From the NCBI GenBank assembly GCA_022652735.1, contig JALCRP010000011.1, forward strand, positions 1 to 61,414: 61,414 bases of DNA, in the 5' to 3' direction. Positions 34,684 to 42,873 of the stretch are shown piece after piece. The position numbers were made by a program, and so were the translations under genes. This stretch comes from Faecalibacterium sp. Lineage in GTDB: Bacteria > Bacillota > Clostridia > Oscillospirales > Ruminococcaceae. The notes below the pieces were generated by a model. The model saw only the letters and a list, made by a program, of their open reading frames with translations. It did not search any database and was not told the origin of the DNA. Within the stretch, counting starts at the first letter, position 1, and each line of letters starts with the position of its first letter.

Positions 34684-35661
34684 ATGACCATACTGGCCAG
34701 TATTTTTTCGCCCGGCGTCCTGATTACGGCGCTGGAAATGGGATGCATTTTCGCGCTGGTGGCGCTGGCGCTGTTTATCAGCTATTCTACGCTGAACATT
34801 GCCGATCTTTCGACGGACGGCTGCTTCACCTTAGGGTGTGCCGTGTGCTGCGCCGTCATTATCAAGCTTTCGGGCAACCCGGCGCTGGCGCCGTTCGCGC
34901 CCGTGCTGGCGCTTTTGGCGGCGATGGCAACGGGCGTGTGCTCGGGCTTTATCACGGCCTTTTTGCAGACGCGCCTCGGCGTGGAAAGCATTTTGGCCGG
35001 TATCGTCGTCAACACGGGGCTGTACACGATCAACTTGGCCGTAATGGGCTTTGCTTCGCAGCTGAGCCTTTTGAAAATGCCGACGATCTATGCCGGCTTT
35101 AAGGCGGTGCTGCCCGCGGCGTTACAGGGCTTTTCGGGCCTGATCCTGTCGGCGCTGTTCCTCGCCGTGGCGGGCATCCTCGTGATGCTGTTTTTGGGCA
35201 CACGGCTGGGGCTTTCCATCCGCGCAACGGGCGATAACGCCGATATGGTGCGCGCCTCGTCGATCAACCCTGCCTTTACGATCACGGTGGGCCTTTGCGT
35301 TTCCAGCGCGCTGACGGCGCTTTCGGGCGCGCTGCTGGCACAGTATCAAAAAGGCGCTGACATCAACGTGGGTACCGGCATGGTGACGATCGCGCTGGCA
35401 AGCCTGATCATCGGCGAGACACTGATCGGCAAGGGAAGCATGCCACGGCGCATCCTCGGCGTGGCGCTGGGCAGCTGCATTTATCGTTTTGCCGTGGCGG
35501 TGGCGCTGCGCTTTAACCTGCCGGCGGCTGCGCTGAAGCTGGTTTCGGCCATCATCGTGGCGATCGCCATCTCGATGCCCGCCGTGAAAAAGTGGATGGC
35601 CTTTGAAAAACGCAAGGCTGCCGCGCGGCGGCCCAAACCCGCGAAAGGGGGCAACCTTTGA
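34684..35661 (+). CDS. trpY: ABC transporter permease, tryptophan type
   Basis: A 325-residue COG4120/branched-chain-type permease with 8-9 membrane segments. Motifs are YSTLNIADLSTDGCFTLG near the start and GLSIRATGDNADMVRASSIN in the coupling region that docks with the ATPase. GGGAGG precedes the ATG at 34684. Its stop codon overlaps the ATPase start (TGATG). It is the middle gene of trpXYZ. Confidence 0.9.
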   Translation: MTILASIFSPGVLITALEMGCIFALVALALFISYSTLNIADLSTDGCFTLGCAVCCAVIIKLSGNPALAPFAPVLALLAAMATGVCSGFITAFLQTRLGVESILAGIVVNTGLYTINLAVMGFASQLSLLKMPTIYAGFKAVLPAALQGFSGLILSALFLAVAGILVMLFLGTRLGLSIRATGDNADMVRASSINPAFTITVGLCVSSALTALSGALLAQYQKGADINVGTGMVTIALASLIIGETLIGKGSMPRRILGVALGSCIYRFAVAVALRFNLPAAALKLVSAIIVAIAISMPAVKKWMAFEKRKAAARRPKPAKGGNL

Positions 35662-36479
35662 TGCTGGAGCTGCAAAATGTTTATAAAACCTTTAACGCCG
35701 GCACGGTTAACGAAAAAAAGGCGCTGCAAGGGGTGAACCTCTCCCTTGCGGATGGCGATTTCGCCACGATTGTCGGCTCAAACGGCGCGGGAAAATCGAC
35801 GCTGTTCAACGCGATTACGGGCGCTTTCATCCCCGATGAAGGCAGCGTGATTTTAGGCGGCGAGGATATTACCTTTGTGCCGGAGTATCGGCGCAGCAGC
35901 GCGATCGGCCATTTGTTTCAGGACCCGCTAAAGGGCACGGCCCCGCACATGACGATCGAAGAAAACTTGGCGCTGGCCTATCTGCGCGCCGGGCGCTCGA
36001 AAAACGCGGTGTTCAGCCGCATTTCGGGCAAAGATAAAGCCTATTTCCGTGAGCGTCTCGCGCTGTTGGAAATGGGCCTTGAGGACCGAATGAAGCAGCC
36101 TGTGGGCCTGCTTTCGGGCGGCCAGCGGCAGGCGCTTACGCTTTTGATGGCGACGCTTGTTACGCCGAAGCTGCTGCTGCTCGATGAGCACACCGCCGCG
36201 CTTGACCCGGCCACCGCCGATAAGGTGCTGGCCCTGACGAAAAAGATCGTCGGCGAGGAGCACATCACCTGCCTGATGGTGACGCACAACATGCATCAGG
36301 CGCTCGAGCTGGGCAACCGCACCCTGATGATGGATGCAGGCCGCATCGTGCTGGATGTGGCGGGCGGCGAGCGCGCCGCGATGACGGTGGATGGCCTGCT
36401 GCAACGCTTTCAGGAAAACGCCGGGCAGGCGCTGGATAACGACCGCATTTTGCTTTCCAAAGTGGAAAAGAAAAACTGA
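35661..36479 (+). CDS. trpZ: ABC transporter ATPase, tryptophan type
   Basis: A 272-residue ATPase. Walker A is GSNGAGKST, the Q-loop is in IGHLFQDPLKG, the signature is LLSGGQRQALTLLMA, Walker B is LLLLDEHTAALDP, and the switch is VTHNMHQ. The usual DEP of Walker B is DEH, as is common in the COG1101 subfamily. It begins at the ATG that shares a base with the trpY stop and ends before a strong terminator. It completes the T-box-controlled operon. Confidence 0.93.
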   Translation: MLELQNVYKTFNAGTVNEKKALQGVNLSLADGDFATIVGSNGAGKSTLFNAITGAFIPDEGSVILGGEDITFVPEYRRSSAIGHLFQDPLKGTAPHMTIEENLALAYLRAGRSKNAVFSRISGKDKAYFRERLALLEMGLEDRMKQPVGLLSGGQRQALTLLMATLVTPKLLLLDEHTAALDPATADKVLALTKKIVGEEHITCLMVTHNMHQALELGNRTLMMDAGRIVLDVAGGERAAMTVDGLLQRFQENAGQALDNDRILLSKVEKKN

Positions 36480-36542
36480 AAACGAGGCTGCCGCAAAACA
36501 AATTACCCCGGCAGATTGCGCAAAGAAATTACCCGTTTCTAT

Positions 36543-36592
36543 AAAAACACGCCTTCCCGAAGCCGTAAGCTTCCGAAAGGCGTGTTTTTTTT
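36543..36592. terminator. Bidirectional terminator between trpZ and apbE
   Basis: AAAACACGCCTT pairs with AAGGCGTGTTTT around an inner GAAGC/GCTTC hairpin, with a run of eight T on the plus strand and an A-rich left side. It serves both convergent units. Confidence 0.9.
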
Positions 36593-36616
36593 GTATGCGT
36601 TTTTGGCGGGATGGCT

Positions 36617-37690
36617 TTATTTTTCCATTGCGGCCCAGCCGGAGGATTTCACGATCGTTTTTCCGTCCGAAAGGCACCACATTGCCTCGACGCCATCCAG
36701 CTTTTCGACAAGGGCCTGCCCATCCTCAAGGCTCATGCAGAACAGCCCCGTCGAAAGGCAATCTGCCAAGCCGGAATCGGCACACAGCACCGTTACGCTG
36801 TCAAAATACTGCGCGGGATACAGCGTGTCGGGGTCGATCAGGTGATGATAGCGCACCCCATCCACGGTATAATAGCGCTGATAATCGCCGCTTGTCACCA
36901 TCGCAGAATTGTGCGTGAGGTATACGGCGGAAAGGTAAGAGGAATTTTGGTAGGTTTCTGTGCCGGCGTTCCAAGGGTCCTCTACGCCGCCCGTCCAGCT
37001 TGTGCCGTCCGGCTTTGTGCCGATGGCGCGCAGATTGCCGCCCACGCTAATCAGCGCGCTGGTAAGGCCGCGGGCCTCGGCGGCCTGCGCCACCATTTCA
37101 CAGGCATAGCCTTTGCCGCAGCTGCCCACGTCGAGGCGCATATCCGGGTCTTTGAGATACACCGTGCCGGCCGCGGCGTCGATCTCGACATCGGTAATGC
37201 TGCAATGCTGCGCGGCGGCGTGCAGGGTGTCATCGCTTGGCAGAGCGGCATGGTCGGGGTCGGCGATGCCGGCCTCACGCGCATCGTGCCAAAGGTTCAG
37301 CACCGCGCCCATCGCAATATTCGTCTGGCCGTTTGTGGTATCGTAGAGTTTCACGGCCTCCTGCAGCATCGAAAGGATCTTGGCATCCACGGCAACGGGC
37401 GCTTTGCCTGCGTTGTCGTTGATCGTTTTTAAGTTGTTAAGGCCATCGTAATTGTGATAAATATCATAGAGATTATTGTATTCGAGCAAATCGGCGTGGA
37501 GCGCATCCGTCTGGCGGGTGAATTCCTCTTCGCTGCCGCAGTAGGCAATTACCGTTGTGACGGTATCAAATACATCATAAAATACCGTGGAATACCGCTG
37601 CGGCTCGGCGGCTTTACCCGGCAGCGAACACCCTGTCAGGCTGCCCGCGGCAAAGGCGGCCGCCAGCACAGCACAAATCAGCTTCTTCAT
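36617..37690 (-). CDS. apbE: FAD:protein FMN transferase, ApbE family
   Basis: A 357-residue lipoprotein (signal ending GSLTGC) of the ApbE family, which attaches FMN to Thr or Ser of extracytoplasmic flavoproteins. The start FYDVFDTVTTVIAYCG, DVGSCGKGYACEMVAQ, SALISVGGNLRAIG and the metal-binding HNSAMVTSGDYQRYY with HHLIDPDTLYPA match the family. TGGAGG precedes the ATG at 37690. The acceptor flavoprotein (Rnf, NQR or FMN-binding-domain protein) is not in the window. Confidence 0.94.
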   Translation of the reverse strand: MKKLICAVLAAAFAAGSLTGCSLPGKAAEPQRYSTVFYDVFDTVTTVIAYCGSEEEFTRQTDALHADLLEYNNLYDIYHNYDGLNNLKTINDNAGKAPVAVDAKILSMLQEAVKLYDTTNGQTNIAMGAVLNLWHDAREAGIADPDHAALPSDDTLHAAAQHCSITDVEIDAAAGTVYLKDPDMRLDVGSCGKGYACEMVAQAAEARGLTSALISVGGNLRAIGTKPDGTSWTGGVEDPWNAGTETYQNSSYLSAVYLTHNSAMVTSGDYQRYYTVDGVRYHHLIDPDTLYPAQYFDSVTVLCADSGLADCLSTGLFCMSLEDGQALVEKLDGVEAMWCLSDGKTIVKSSGWAAMEK

Positions 37691-37706
37691 AGCGCCTCCA
37701 AAAGAA

Positions 37707-37735
37707 AGGCCCCGGGCCGAAAAGCCCGGAGCCGG
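37707..37735 (-). terminator. Terminator downstream of the small lipoprotein gene
   Basis: Minus strand: CTCCGGGC and GCCCGGGG arms with a TTTTCG loop, then a TTTCTTTT tract. It separates the small lipoprotein from apbE. Confidence 0.7.
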
Positions 37736-37797
37736 TTTTTTCGTCGGGCACCATTGTACCCGAAAAGCCAAGAATACGCAACCGAAGCCCTCAAAAA

Positions 37798-38070
37798 TTA
37801 CTTCGAGGCGGCGTGAGAAGAAGCGCTGTTGGAGCCGGCCATGCTGCCCGAGCCAGCCATGCTGCCGGAACCGGCCATAGAGCCGGAGTTGCCTTCGTTC
37901 CATGTCGAGCCGGAGCCGATACTCTCGGAAGCTGTTGCGGTAGGCGCCACAGTAGAAGTAGCCGTGGATTTCGGCGTGGCGGTAGCCTTGGGGGAGCCAG
38001 AACCCCAGCAGCCCGTCAGCGAGAGCAACAGGGCAAGCGACAAAACACAAACTGCAAAAATCTTTTTCAT
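37798..38070 (-). CDS. Small Ser/Thr/Gly-rich lipoprotein
   Basis: A 90-residue predicted lipoprotein: signal with lipobox (LSLTGC), then a Thr/Ala/Ser-rich stretch, then three tandem GSMAGS hexapeptides and a Ser/Ala tail. No globular domain is visible. The 18-base DNA repeats behind GSMAGS (about 37830-37885) could slip and change the number of units. AAAGGAGAAAG stands before the ATG. It lies upstream of apbE in the same direction, with a terminator between. Function unknown. Confidence 0.7.
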   Translation of the reverse strand: MKKIFAVCVLSLALLLSLTGCWGSGSPKATATPKSTATSTVAPTATASESIGSGSTWNEGNSGSMAGSGSMAGSGSMAGSNSASSHAASK

Positions 38071-38123
38071 ATTTTATTCTTTCTCCTTTCTACTAGTATG
38101 TAAGGAGAAAAAACGTCCGGCGT

Positions 38124-38561
38124 TTACGCTTTGGGGGGCTTATTTGCCTGCTCGGCCTCGGCCTGCCGCGCAAAGGCGGCGCGCTCGGCGGCAAGGTGCC
38201 CAAGCAGCTCGTCAAAGGCCCAAGCACGGTTTGTGGCAGTGGCGGCAGCCTTTAGCGGAATCTCCACTTGCGCCTGATGCAAAAGATCCAGCAGCGTATC
38301 AAGATCCCGCGGGCGGAAGTTGGCGAACAACGCCGCGGCAGGGTAGGCATCCGGCGCAAGCGCCCGGGCCGCGCCGCCGCCCTCGGCTTCGCCCAGCAGG
38401 CAGGCCACGGTTTTGGCGGCGTCTGTGGGCATTACGGGCACGATGCGCATCCCGAAGGATGCCGCCATGCCATCGAGCTTGCCGCGGTCGGCGGAAGAAA
38501 GCCCCCAGCATAAAATGGTGGGCCGGCCCGCGTTCGGGTTGGCTGCAATGTGCGCTTTCAT
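38124..38561 (-). CDS. DUF3783-like hypothetical protein
   Basis: A 145-residue cytoplasmic protein. The core TILCWGLSSADRGKLDGMAASFGMRIVPV and a later ALFANFRPRDLDTLLDLLHQAQVEIPLKAAAT resemble DUF3783 (from memory), small Clostridia proteins of unknown role. The C-terminal ~40 residues are helical and Ala/Glu-rich. GAGGGGG precedes the ATG at 38561. It follows the DAHP synthase gene with only about 80 bases between, so it may share that transcript. Confidence 0.6.
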   Translation of the reverse strand: MKAHIAANPNAGRPTILCWGLSSADRGKLDGMAASFGMRIVPVMPTDAAKTVACLLGEAEGGGAARALAPDAYPAAALFANFRPRDLDTLLDLLHQAQVEIPLKAAATATNRAWAFDELLGHLAAERAAFARQAEAEQANKPPKA

Positions 38562-38640
38562 AGGATGTCCCCCTCAAAATCAGAATATACAGCCATTATA
38601 TCCAAAAAACACAAAAAGAAAAGGAGCCGCCGCGCGGCTT

Positions 38641-39654
38641 TTAGTTCAGCTCTTTGCCAAAGAAGGGGATTTCCTGCTTCAAAAAGGCCATCAGCTCGTC
38701 GAACTGATCGGGCGTAAGGCTTTGCGCGCCGTCGCATTTGGCCTTCGGCGGATCGTTGTGCACCTCGATCATAAGGCCGTCGGCCCCGGCGGCCACGGCG
38801 GCCTTCGCCAGCTGCGGCACCATCCACGCCTGCCCACAGGCATGGCTCGGATCGACAACGACGGGCAGATGCGTCATTTTATGCAGCATCACGACGCCGG
38901 CCAAATCCAGCGTGTTGCGCATCGAAGTTTCAAACGTGCGGATGCCGCGCTCGCACAAAATCACATTTTCGTTGCCCTCGGCCATGATATACTCGGCGCT
39001 CATCACAAGCTCCTCAAGGGTATTGGCCAAGCCGCGCTTAAGCAGCACGGGCTTTTTCTGGCGGCCGACAGCCTTCAGCAGCTCGAAGTTCTGCATGTTG
39101 CGCGCGCCGACCTGAATCAGGTCAACGTTTTCAAACAGGGGCAGATGCTCGGTGTTCATGATCTCCGTCACAATCGGCTGGCCCGTGGCGCGGCGCGCTA
39201 TTTTCAAAAGATCCAGCCCTTCGCCGCGCATGCCCTGAAAGCTGTAGGGCGAGGTGCGCGGCTTAAACGCGCCGCCGCGCAAAAGGCTTGCGCCCGCGGC
39301 CTTTACGCGCTGGGCCACATCGGTGATCTGCGCTTCGCTTTCAATCGAGCACGGGCCGGCGATCACGGCAAAATGCCCGGCGCCCAGCTTTATGCCGCTT
39401 ACGTCGACGGCCGTATCATCGGGGTGAAATTTGCGGTTGGCCTTTTTATAAGGTTCGGAAACGCGGCGGCAGGTTTCGACGACAGGGTTGGCAAGCACCC
39501 AGCTTTCCGCAATGGCCTTGGTATCGCCGATCAGGCCCAGAATATGGGTATCGCTGCCCTTGGAATCGTTGATTTCGAGGCCCATGCCTTTCAGCTCGTC
39601 GCAAAATTGGCGAACCTTTTGCTCCGGCGCGTCCTGTTTCAAAATGATAATCAT
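38641..39654 (-). CDS. aroF: 3-deoxy-7-phosphoheptulonate (DAHP) synthase, type I-beta
   Basis: The first enzyme of the shikimate pathway, 337 residues, joins PEP and erythrose 4-phosphate. An N-terminal ferredoxin-like regulatory domain (about 1-70, starting MIIILKQDAPEQKV) precedes the TIM barrel, with GPCSIESEAQ, RGGAFKPRTSPYSFQG, GARNMQNFELL, KRGL and DPSHACGQ motifs. No chorismate mutase domain is fused. AAAGGGAG precedes the ATG. The promoter carries two identical-type palindromes, so a dedicated repressor is likely. Confidence 0.95.
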   Translation of the reverse strand: MIIILKQDAPEQKVRQFCDELKGMGLEINDSKGSDTHILGLIGDTKAIAESWVLANPVVETCRRVSEPYKKANRKFHPDDTAVDVSGIKLGAGHFAVIAGPCSIESEAQITDVAQRVKAAGASLLRGGAFKPRTSPYSFQGMRGEGLDLLKIARRATGQPIVTEIMNTEHLPLFENVDLIQVGARNMQNFELLKAVGRQKKPVLLKRGLANTLEELVMSAEYIMAEGNENVILCERGIRTFETSMRNTLDLAGVVMLHKMTHLPVVVDPSHACGQAWMVPQLAKAAVAAGADGLMIEVHNDPPKAKCDGAQSLTPDQFDELMAFLKQEIPFFGKELN

Positions 39655-39704
39655 AGCGGTAATCTCCCTTTCCCTCGGCGGCCAAAATGCCGGCCTGCGG
39701 ATAC

Positions 39705-39718
39705 TTCAGTATCCTGAA
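39705..39718. promoter_or_regulatory. Operator-like palindrome downstream of the aroF start site
   Basis: TTCAGTATCCTGAA, an imperfect palindrome (TTCAG/CTGAA), about 6-20 bases past the predicted transcript start. It is the exact reverse complement of the second site at 39741-39754. Confidence 0.75.
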
Positions 39719-39730
39719 TCATGTTATGCC

Positions 39731-39759
39731 ACTATAACACTTCAGGATACTGAAGTCAA
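39731..39759 (-). promoter_or_regulatory. aroF promoter with operator in the spacer
   Basis: TTGACT (39754-39759), 17 bases and TATAGT (39731-39736) on the minus strand. The spacer is filled by TTCAGGATACTGAA (39741-39754), so a bound protein would exclude RNA polymerase. Confidence 0.85.
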
Positions 39760-39876
39760 GAGAAGAAAACAAGATGCCCCAAAACATAAGCCGCCGCAGC
39801 GTACTTTCCGGGCCGCGGGCGCGTTTGCGGCGGCAAACGGTTTTGGCGCTTTGCGGCCTGCCTTAGGGCGCAGATT

Positions 39877-40494
39877 TTACGGCCTTGCCGTGGGGGCCTG
39901 CTCCGCACTTTGCGGCCGCAGCGCGGCGCGAATTACGTTGTACAAAATGGGCTTCATCTCGTCGATGGGCGCGGGCCGCATTTCGATGATACTGGAATAG
40001 CAGGTGGCGCCCACCATCTCTGTCAGCACAAAAACCAGATGCCACATTTCCTGTTCGGTGCGGCCCTGCATCGCGGGGCTGTCGAGCACATTTCGGATCA
40101 GCGAAAGCACGACAGGGTCCGTCGTGGTAGCAAGCTGATGTTCAAGCCGCGGCCACGAAAAGTGCCTGTCCAGCAGGCGCAGCACAGTGGGCGAGGTTTT
40201 GAAATATTCAATGATGCAATCGGCAAAGAAAATGACGCGGGCCGAAAAATCCGTCAGGCCACTTTCCTGCACGGCGCGGGCTGCATCGGATACCACGCGC
40301 GCGCTGATGCGCTCGACAAGCGCATGAAAAATATCATCTTTATCCTTAAAGTAAAGATAAAAGGTGCCCTTGGCAACGTCGGCGCGCTGGACAATATCGC
40401 TGATCGTTGTGCCCAGCGTACCCTTTTCCAAAAACAGAGTATAAGCGGAATCCATCAGATTTTGGCGCTTTACTTCCTTGCGTGGATTGCCCAC
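39877..40494 (-). CDS. TetR family transcriptional regulator
   Basis: A 205-residue repressor. The helix-turn-helix (about residues 25-60) reads TTISDIVQRADVAKGTFYLYFKDKDDIF, given here as its two halves TTISDIVQRADV and AKGTFYLYFKDKDDIF. The C-terminal ligand domain is unremarkable. I chose the GTG at 40494 because AAAGGAGG lies eight bases before it; an ATG seven codons upstream would place that ribosome site inside the gene. It is divergent from the MMPL exporter and very probably binds the two palindromes in between. Confidence 0.88.
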   Translation of the reverse strand: MGNPRKEVKRQNLMDSAYTLFLEKGTLGTTISDIVQRADVAKGTFYLYFKDKDDIFHALVERISARVVSDAARAVQESGLTDFSARVIFFADCIIEYFKTSPTVLRLLDRHFSWPRLEHQLATTTDPVVLSLIRNVLDSPAMQGRTEQEMWHLVFVLTEMVGATCYSSIIEMRPAPIDEMKPILYNVIRAALRPQSAEQAPTARP

Positions 40495-40619
40495 AGCCCC
40501 GGCCTCCTTTGGCATTGTTGGTATTTTTAAGTTTAGTATAGCTTTTTTTGGCGGAGAGACAAGCGAAAAAACGAGGATTGCGCCCCAATTTGCACACTTT
40601 GCGCAGAGTGTTCAAAAAA

Positions 40620-40634
40620 ATGACTTTTGGTCAT
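40620..40634. promoter_or_regulatory. TetR operator 1
   Basis: ATGACTTTTGGTCAT, a palindrome (ATGAC/GTCAT) nine bases upstream of the -35 of the exporter promoter. It may also repress tetR itself. Confidence 0.8.
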
Positions 40635-40642
40635 TTCCCCTG

Positions 40643-40671
40643 TTGACACCGCTTTTGTGCCGCGGTAAGAT
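40643..40671 (+). promoter_or_regulatory. Promoter of the MMPL exporter operon
   Basis: A perfect TTGACA (40643-40648), 17 bases, and TAAGAT (40666-40671), bracketed by the two operators. Confidence 0.88.
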
Positions 40672-40682
40672 ACGCTTTGTAA

Positions 40683-40697
40683 ATGACTATTGGTCAT
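40683..40697. promoter_or_regulatory. TetR operator 2
   Basis: ATGACTATTGGTCAT, matching operator 1 in 14 of 15 positions. It covers about +5 to +20 of the exporter transcript. Confidence 0.82.
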
Positions 40698-40768
40698 TCT
40701 TACGGATAAGAGCCTGCCGGAAGCCGGCAGGGGCGGCCGCAATGCCGGCCGGAGAGGAGCTGTACCTT

Positions 40769-42859
40769 ATGGAAAAATTGGCACGTGGAATCGTGAAATT
40801 TCGCAAGCTCGTGCTTGTGGTTGCGGTTCTGCTGCTGATCCCGTCGGCGCTGGGCGCGCTGGCCACCGGGATCAATTACGACATCCTGACGTATCTGCCG
40901 GATGATCTGGACAGTATGAAAGGCGAGCAAAGCCTTGAAAATGACTTCCACATTGCAGCGACGGGGCTTGTCACAATGGAAGGGCTGCCGCAAAGCGAGA
41001 TTGACGCGATGCGCGATGACATTGCCGACGTCAAGGGCGTCCGGCAGGTAATTGCGGTATCGGATCTGCTCGACGAGCGCATCCCGGCGGACATCCTGCC
41101 CGAGGAGCTGCAAAATGTCGCCAACGGCAAGCATGATGCCAAGCTGATGGTTGTTTTGTTCGACGAGGCGGCCGCCAGCCAAAGTACGATGAATGCCTGC
41201 AACCAGATCAAAGGTATCCTGCACAAGGATGCATTCTTTGGCGGCATGAGCATGATTTTGGAAAACACACGCGCGCTCGTCAACAAAGAGATGCCGTGGT
41301 ACATCGTGTGCGCTGTGGGCGCAAGCCTGTTGGTTTTGTTTCTGGCGATGGGCGGCTGGGTCGTCCCGCCGCTGTTCATGCTGGGGCTTGTGTTCCCCAT
41401 CGTCTATAACTTTGGCACCAATGTGATCTTCGGCCAGATCAGCTATATCACCGAGGCGCTGGCCACGGTTTTGCAGCTGGGCGTCACGATGGACTTCTCC
41501 ATCTTCCTCTTGAACCGCTACCGCGAAGAAAAATCGCACGGCATGCAAAAAGAAGAAGCAATGGTGAAAGCCATTATGAACACGGGCACAGCAATCTCGG
41601 CTTCGAGCCTGACGACGATTGCAGGCTTCTTGGCTTTGTGCACGATGGAGCTTACGCTGGGGCGCGACATTGGCCTTGTCATGGCAAAGGGCGTGGCGCT
41701 GGGCGTAATCTGCACGGTGACGATCCTGCCCTCGCTGCTGCTTACGTTCGATGGCGCGATCGAGAAATACCGCCACCGCACGATTATCCCGAAGCTGAAG
41801 CATTCGGCAAAATTTGTCAGCACCCATTATAAGCGGATTTTGGCGGTGTTTGTTGTTCTGTTCATTCCGTTCGCCATCGCTGAATCGAAGGTAGACGTTT
41901 ACTACACGCTGTTCAATAGCCTGCCGCAAGATATGACCGGCATCCTCGGCACAAACAAGATGGGCGAAGATTTCGGCATGCAGAACACCCATTTTGTACT
42001 TGTGAGCGATTCGCTTTCCGGCGATACGATCCGCAAGCTTGACAAAGATCTGGGAAAGATCGACGGCGTCAAAAATGTAATGGGCATTGATAAGTTTGTG
42101 GGCGGCATGATCCCGTCGGATTTCATCCCGAGCGATGTATCTGACCTAATGCAGGCCGGCGGCTATAAGCTGATTTTGATGAACTCAAGCTACGAAAACG
42201 GCACCGACGCCATGACTGAACAGATCGACGCCATCAACGATGCCGTAAAGCAGTATGACCCGAACGCCTATGTAACGGGCGAAGCGGCGCTGACAAGCGA
42301 CCTGATTAAGATCGCCAGCGTAGATTTCCGCAATGTTTCGCTCGCTTCTATCATAGCGGTGTTCCTGATTATCGTTATCAGCTTCAAGAGCATCTCGGTG
42401 CCTGTCCTGCTTGTGGCAAGCATCGAATCGGCCATCTATATCAATATGGCCATCCCGTACTTTTCCGGCACGGTGCTGCCGTTTATCGCCAGCATCGTTA
42501 TCGGTACCGTGCAGCTTGGCGCAACGGTCGATTACGCAATTTTGATGACAACGCGCTTCCGCGAGGAAATGCAAAACGGTGCAACGCCGCAGCAGGCGGG
42601 CCGCATCGCCCTCGAAAATTGCAGCCAGAGTATCCTTACTTCCGGCCTGACCTTCTTCGCCGCAACGTTCGGCGTGTCGCTTATCAGCCGGATGGAGCTG
42701 CTGCAAAGCCTGTGCCTGCTCATCAGCCGCGGCGCGCTAATCAGTATGTTTGTTATCATCAACATTCTGCCGTGCCTGCTGATCCTGTTGGAGCCTGTTA
42801 TCGAAAAAACCAGCCTTCACTGGCTGTCGAATGCGCCCCGGAAGGCCGCAAAATCCTAA
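40769..42859 (+). CDS. MMPL/RND family exporter
   Basis: A 696-residue membrane protein with the two-fold RND layout. Each half has one membrane helix, an extracytoplasmic domain and a bundle of five more helices. LARGIVKFRKLVLVVAVLLL opens half 1, and ATVLQLGVTMDFSIFLLNRYREE and GTVQLGATVDYAILMTTRFREE carry the proton-relay Asp of each half. Such proteins export lipids or hydrophobic drugs. GGAGAGGAGC precedes the ATG at 40769. TetR control points to an inducible hydrophobic substrate. The heptad-repeat partner follows directly. Confidence 0.93.
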   Translation: MEKLARGIVKFRKLVLVVAVLLLIPSALGALATGINYDILTYLPDDLDSMKGEQSLENDFHIAATGLVTMEGLPQSEIDAMRDDIADVKGVRQVIAVSDLLDERIPADILPEELQNVANGKHDAKLMVVLFDEAAASQSTMNACNQIKGILHKDAFFGGMSMILENTRALVNKEMPWYIVCAVGASLLVLFLAMGGWVVPPLFMLGLVFPIVYNFGTNVIFGQISYITEALATVLQLGVTMDFSIFLLNRYREEKSHGMQKEEAMVKAIMNTGTAISASSLTTIAGFLALCTMELTLGRDIGLVMAKGVALGVICTVTILPSLLLTFDGAIEKYRHRTIIPKLKHSAKFVSTHYKRILAVFVVLFIPFAIAESKVDVYYTLFNSLPQDMTGILGTNKMGEDFGMQNTHFVLVSDSLSGDTIRKLDKDLGKIDGVKNVMGIDKFVGGMIPSDFIPSDVSDLMQAGGYKLILMNSSYENGTDAMTEQIDAINDAVKQYDPNAYVTGEAALTSDLIKIASVDFRNVSLASIIAVFLIIVISFKSISVPVLLVASIESAIYINMAIPYFSGTVLPFIASIVIGTVQLGATVDYAILMTTRFREEMQNGATPQQAGRIALENCSQSILTSGLTFFAATFGVSLISRMELLQSLCLLISRGALISMFVIINILPCLLILLEPVIEKTSLHWLSNAPRKAAKS

Positions 42860-42873
42860 GGAGGAAACAGAAT

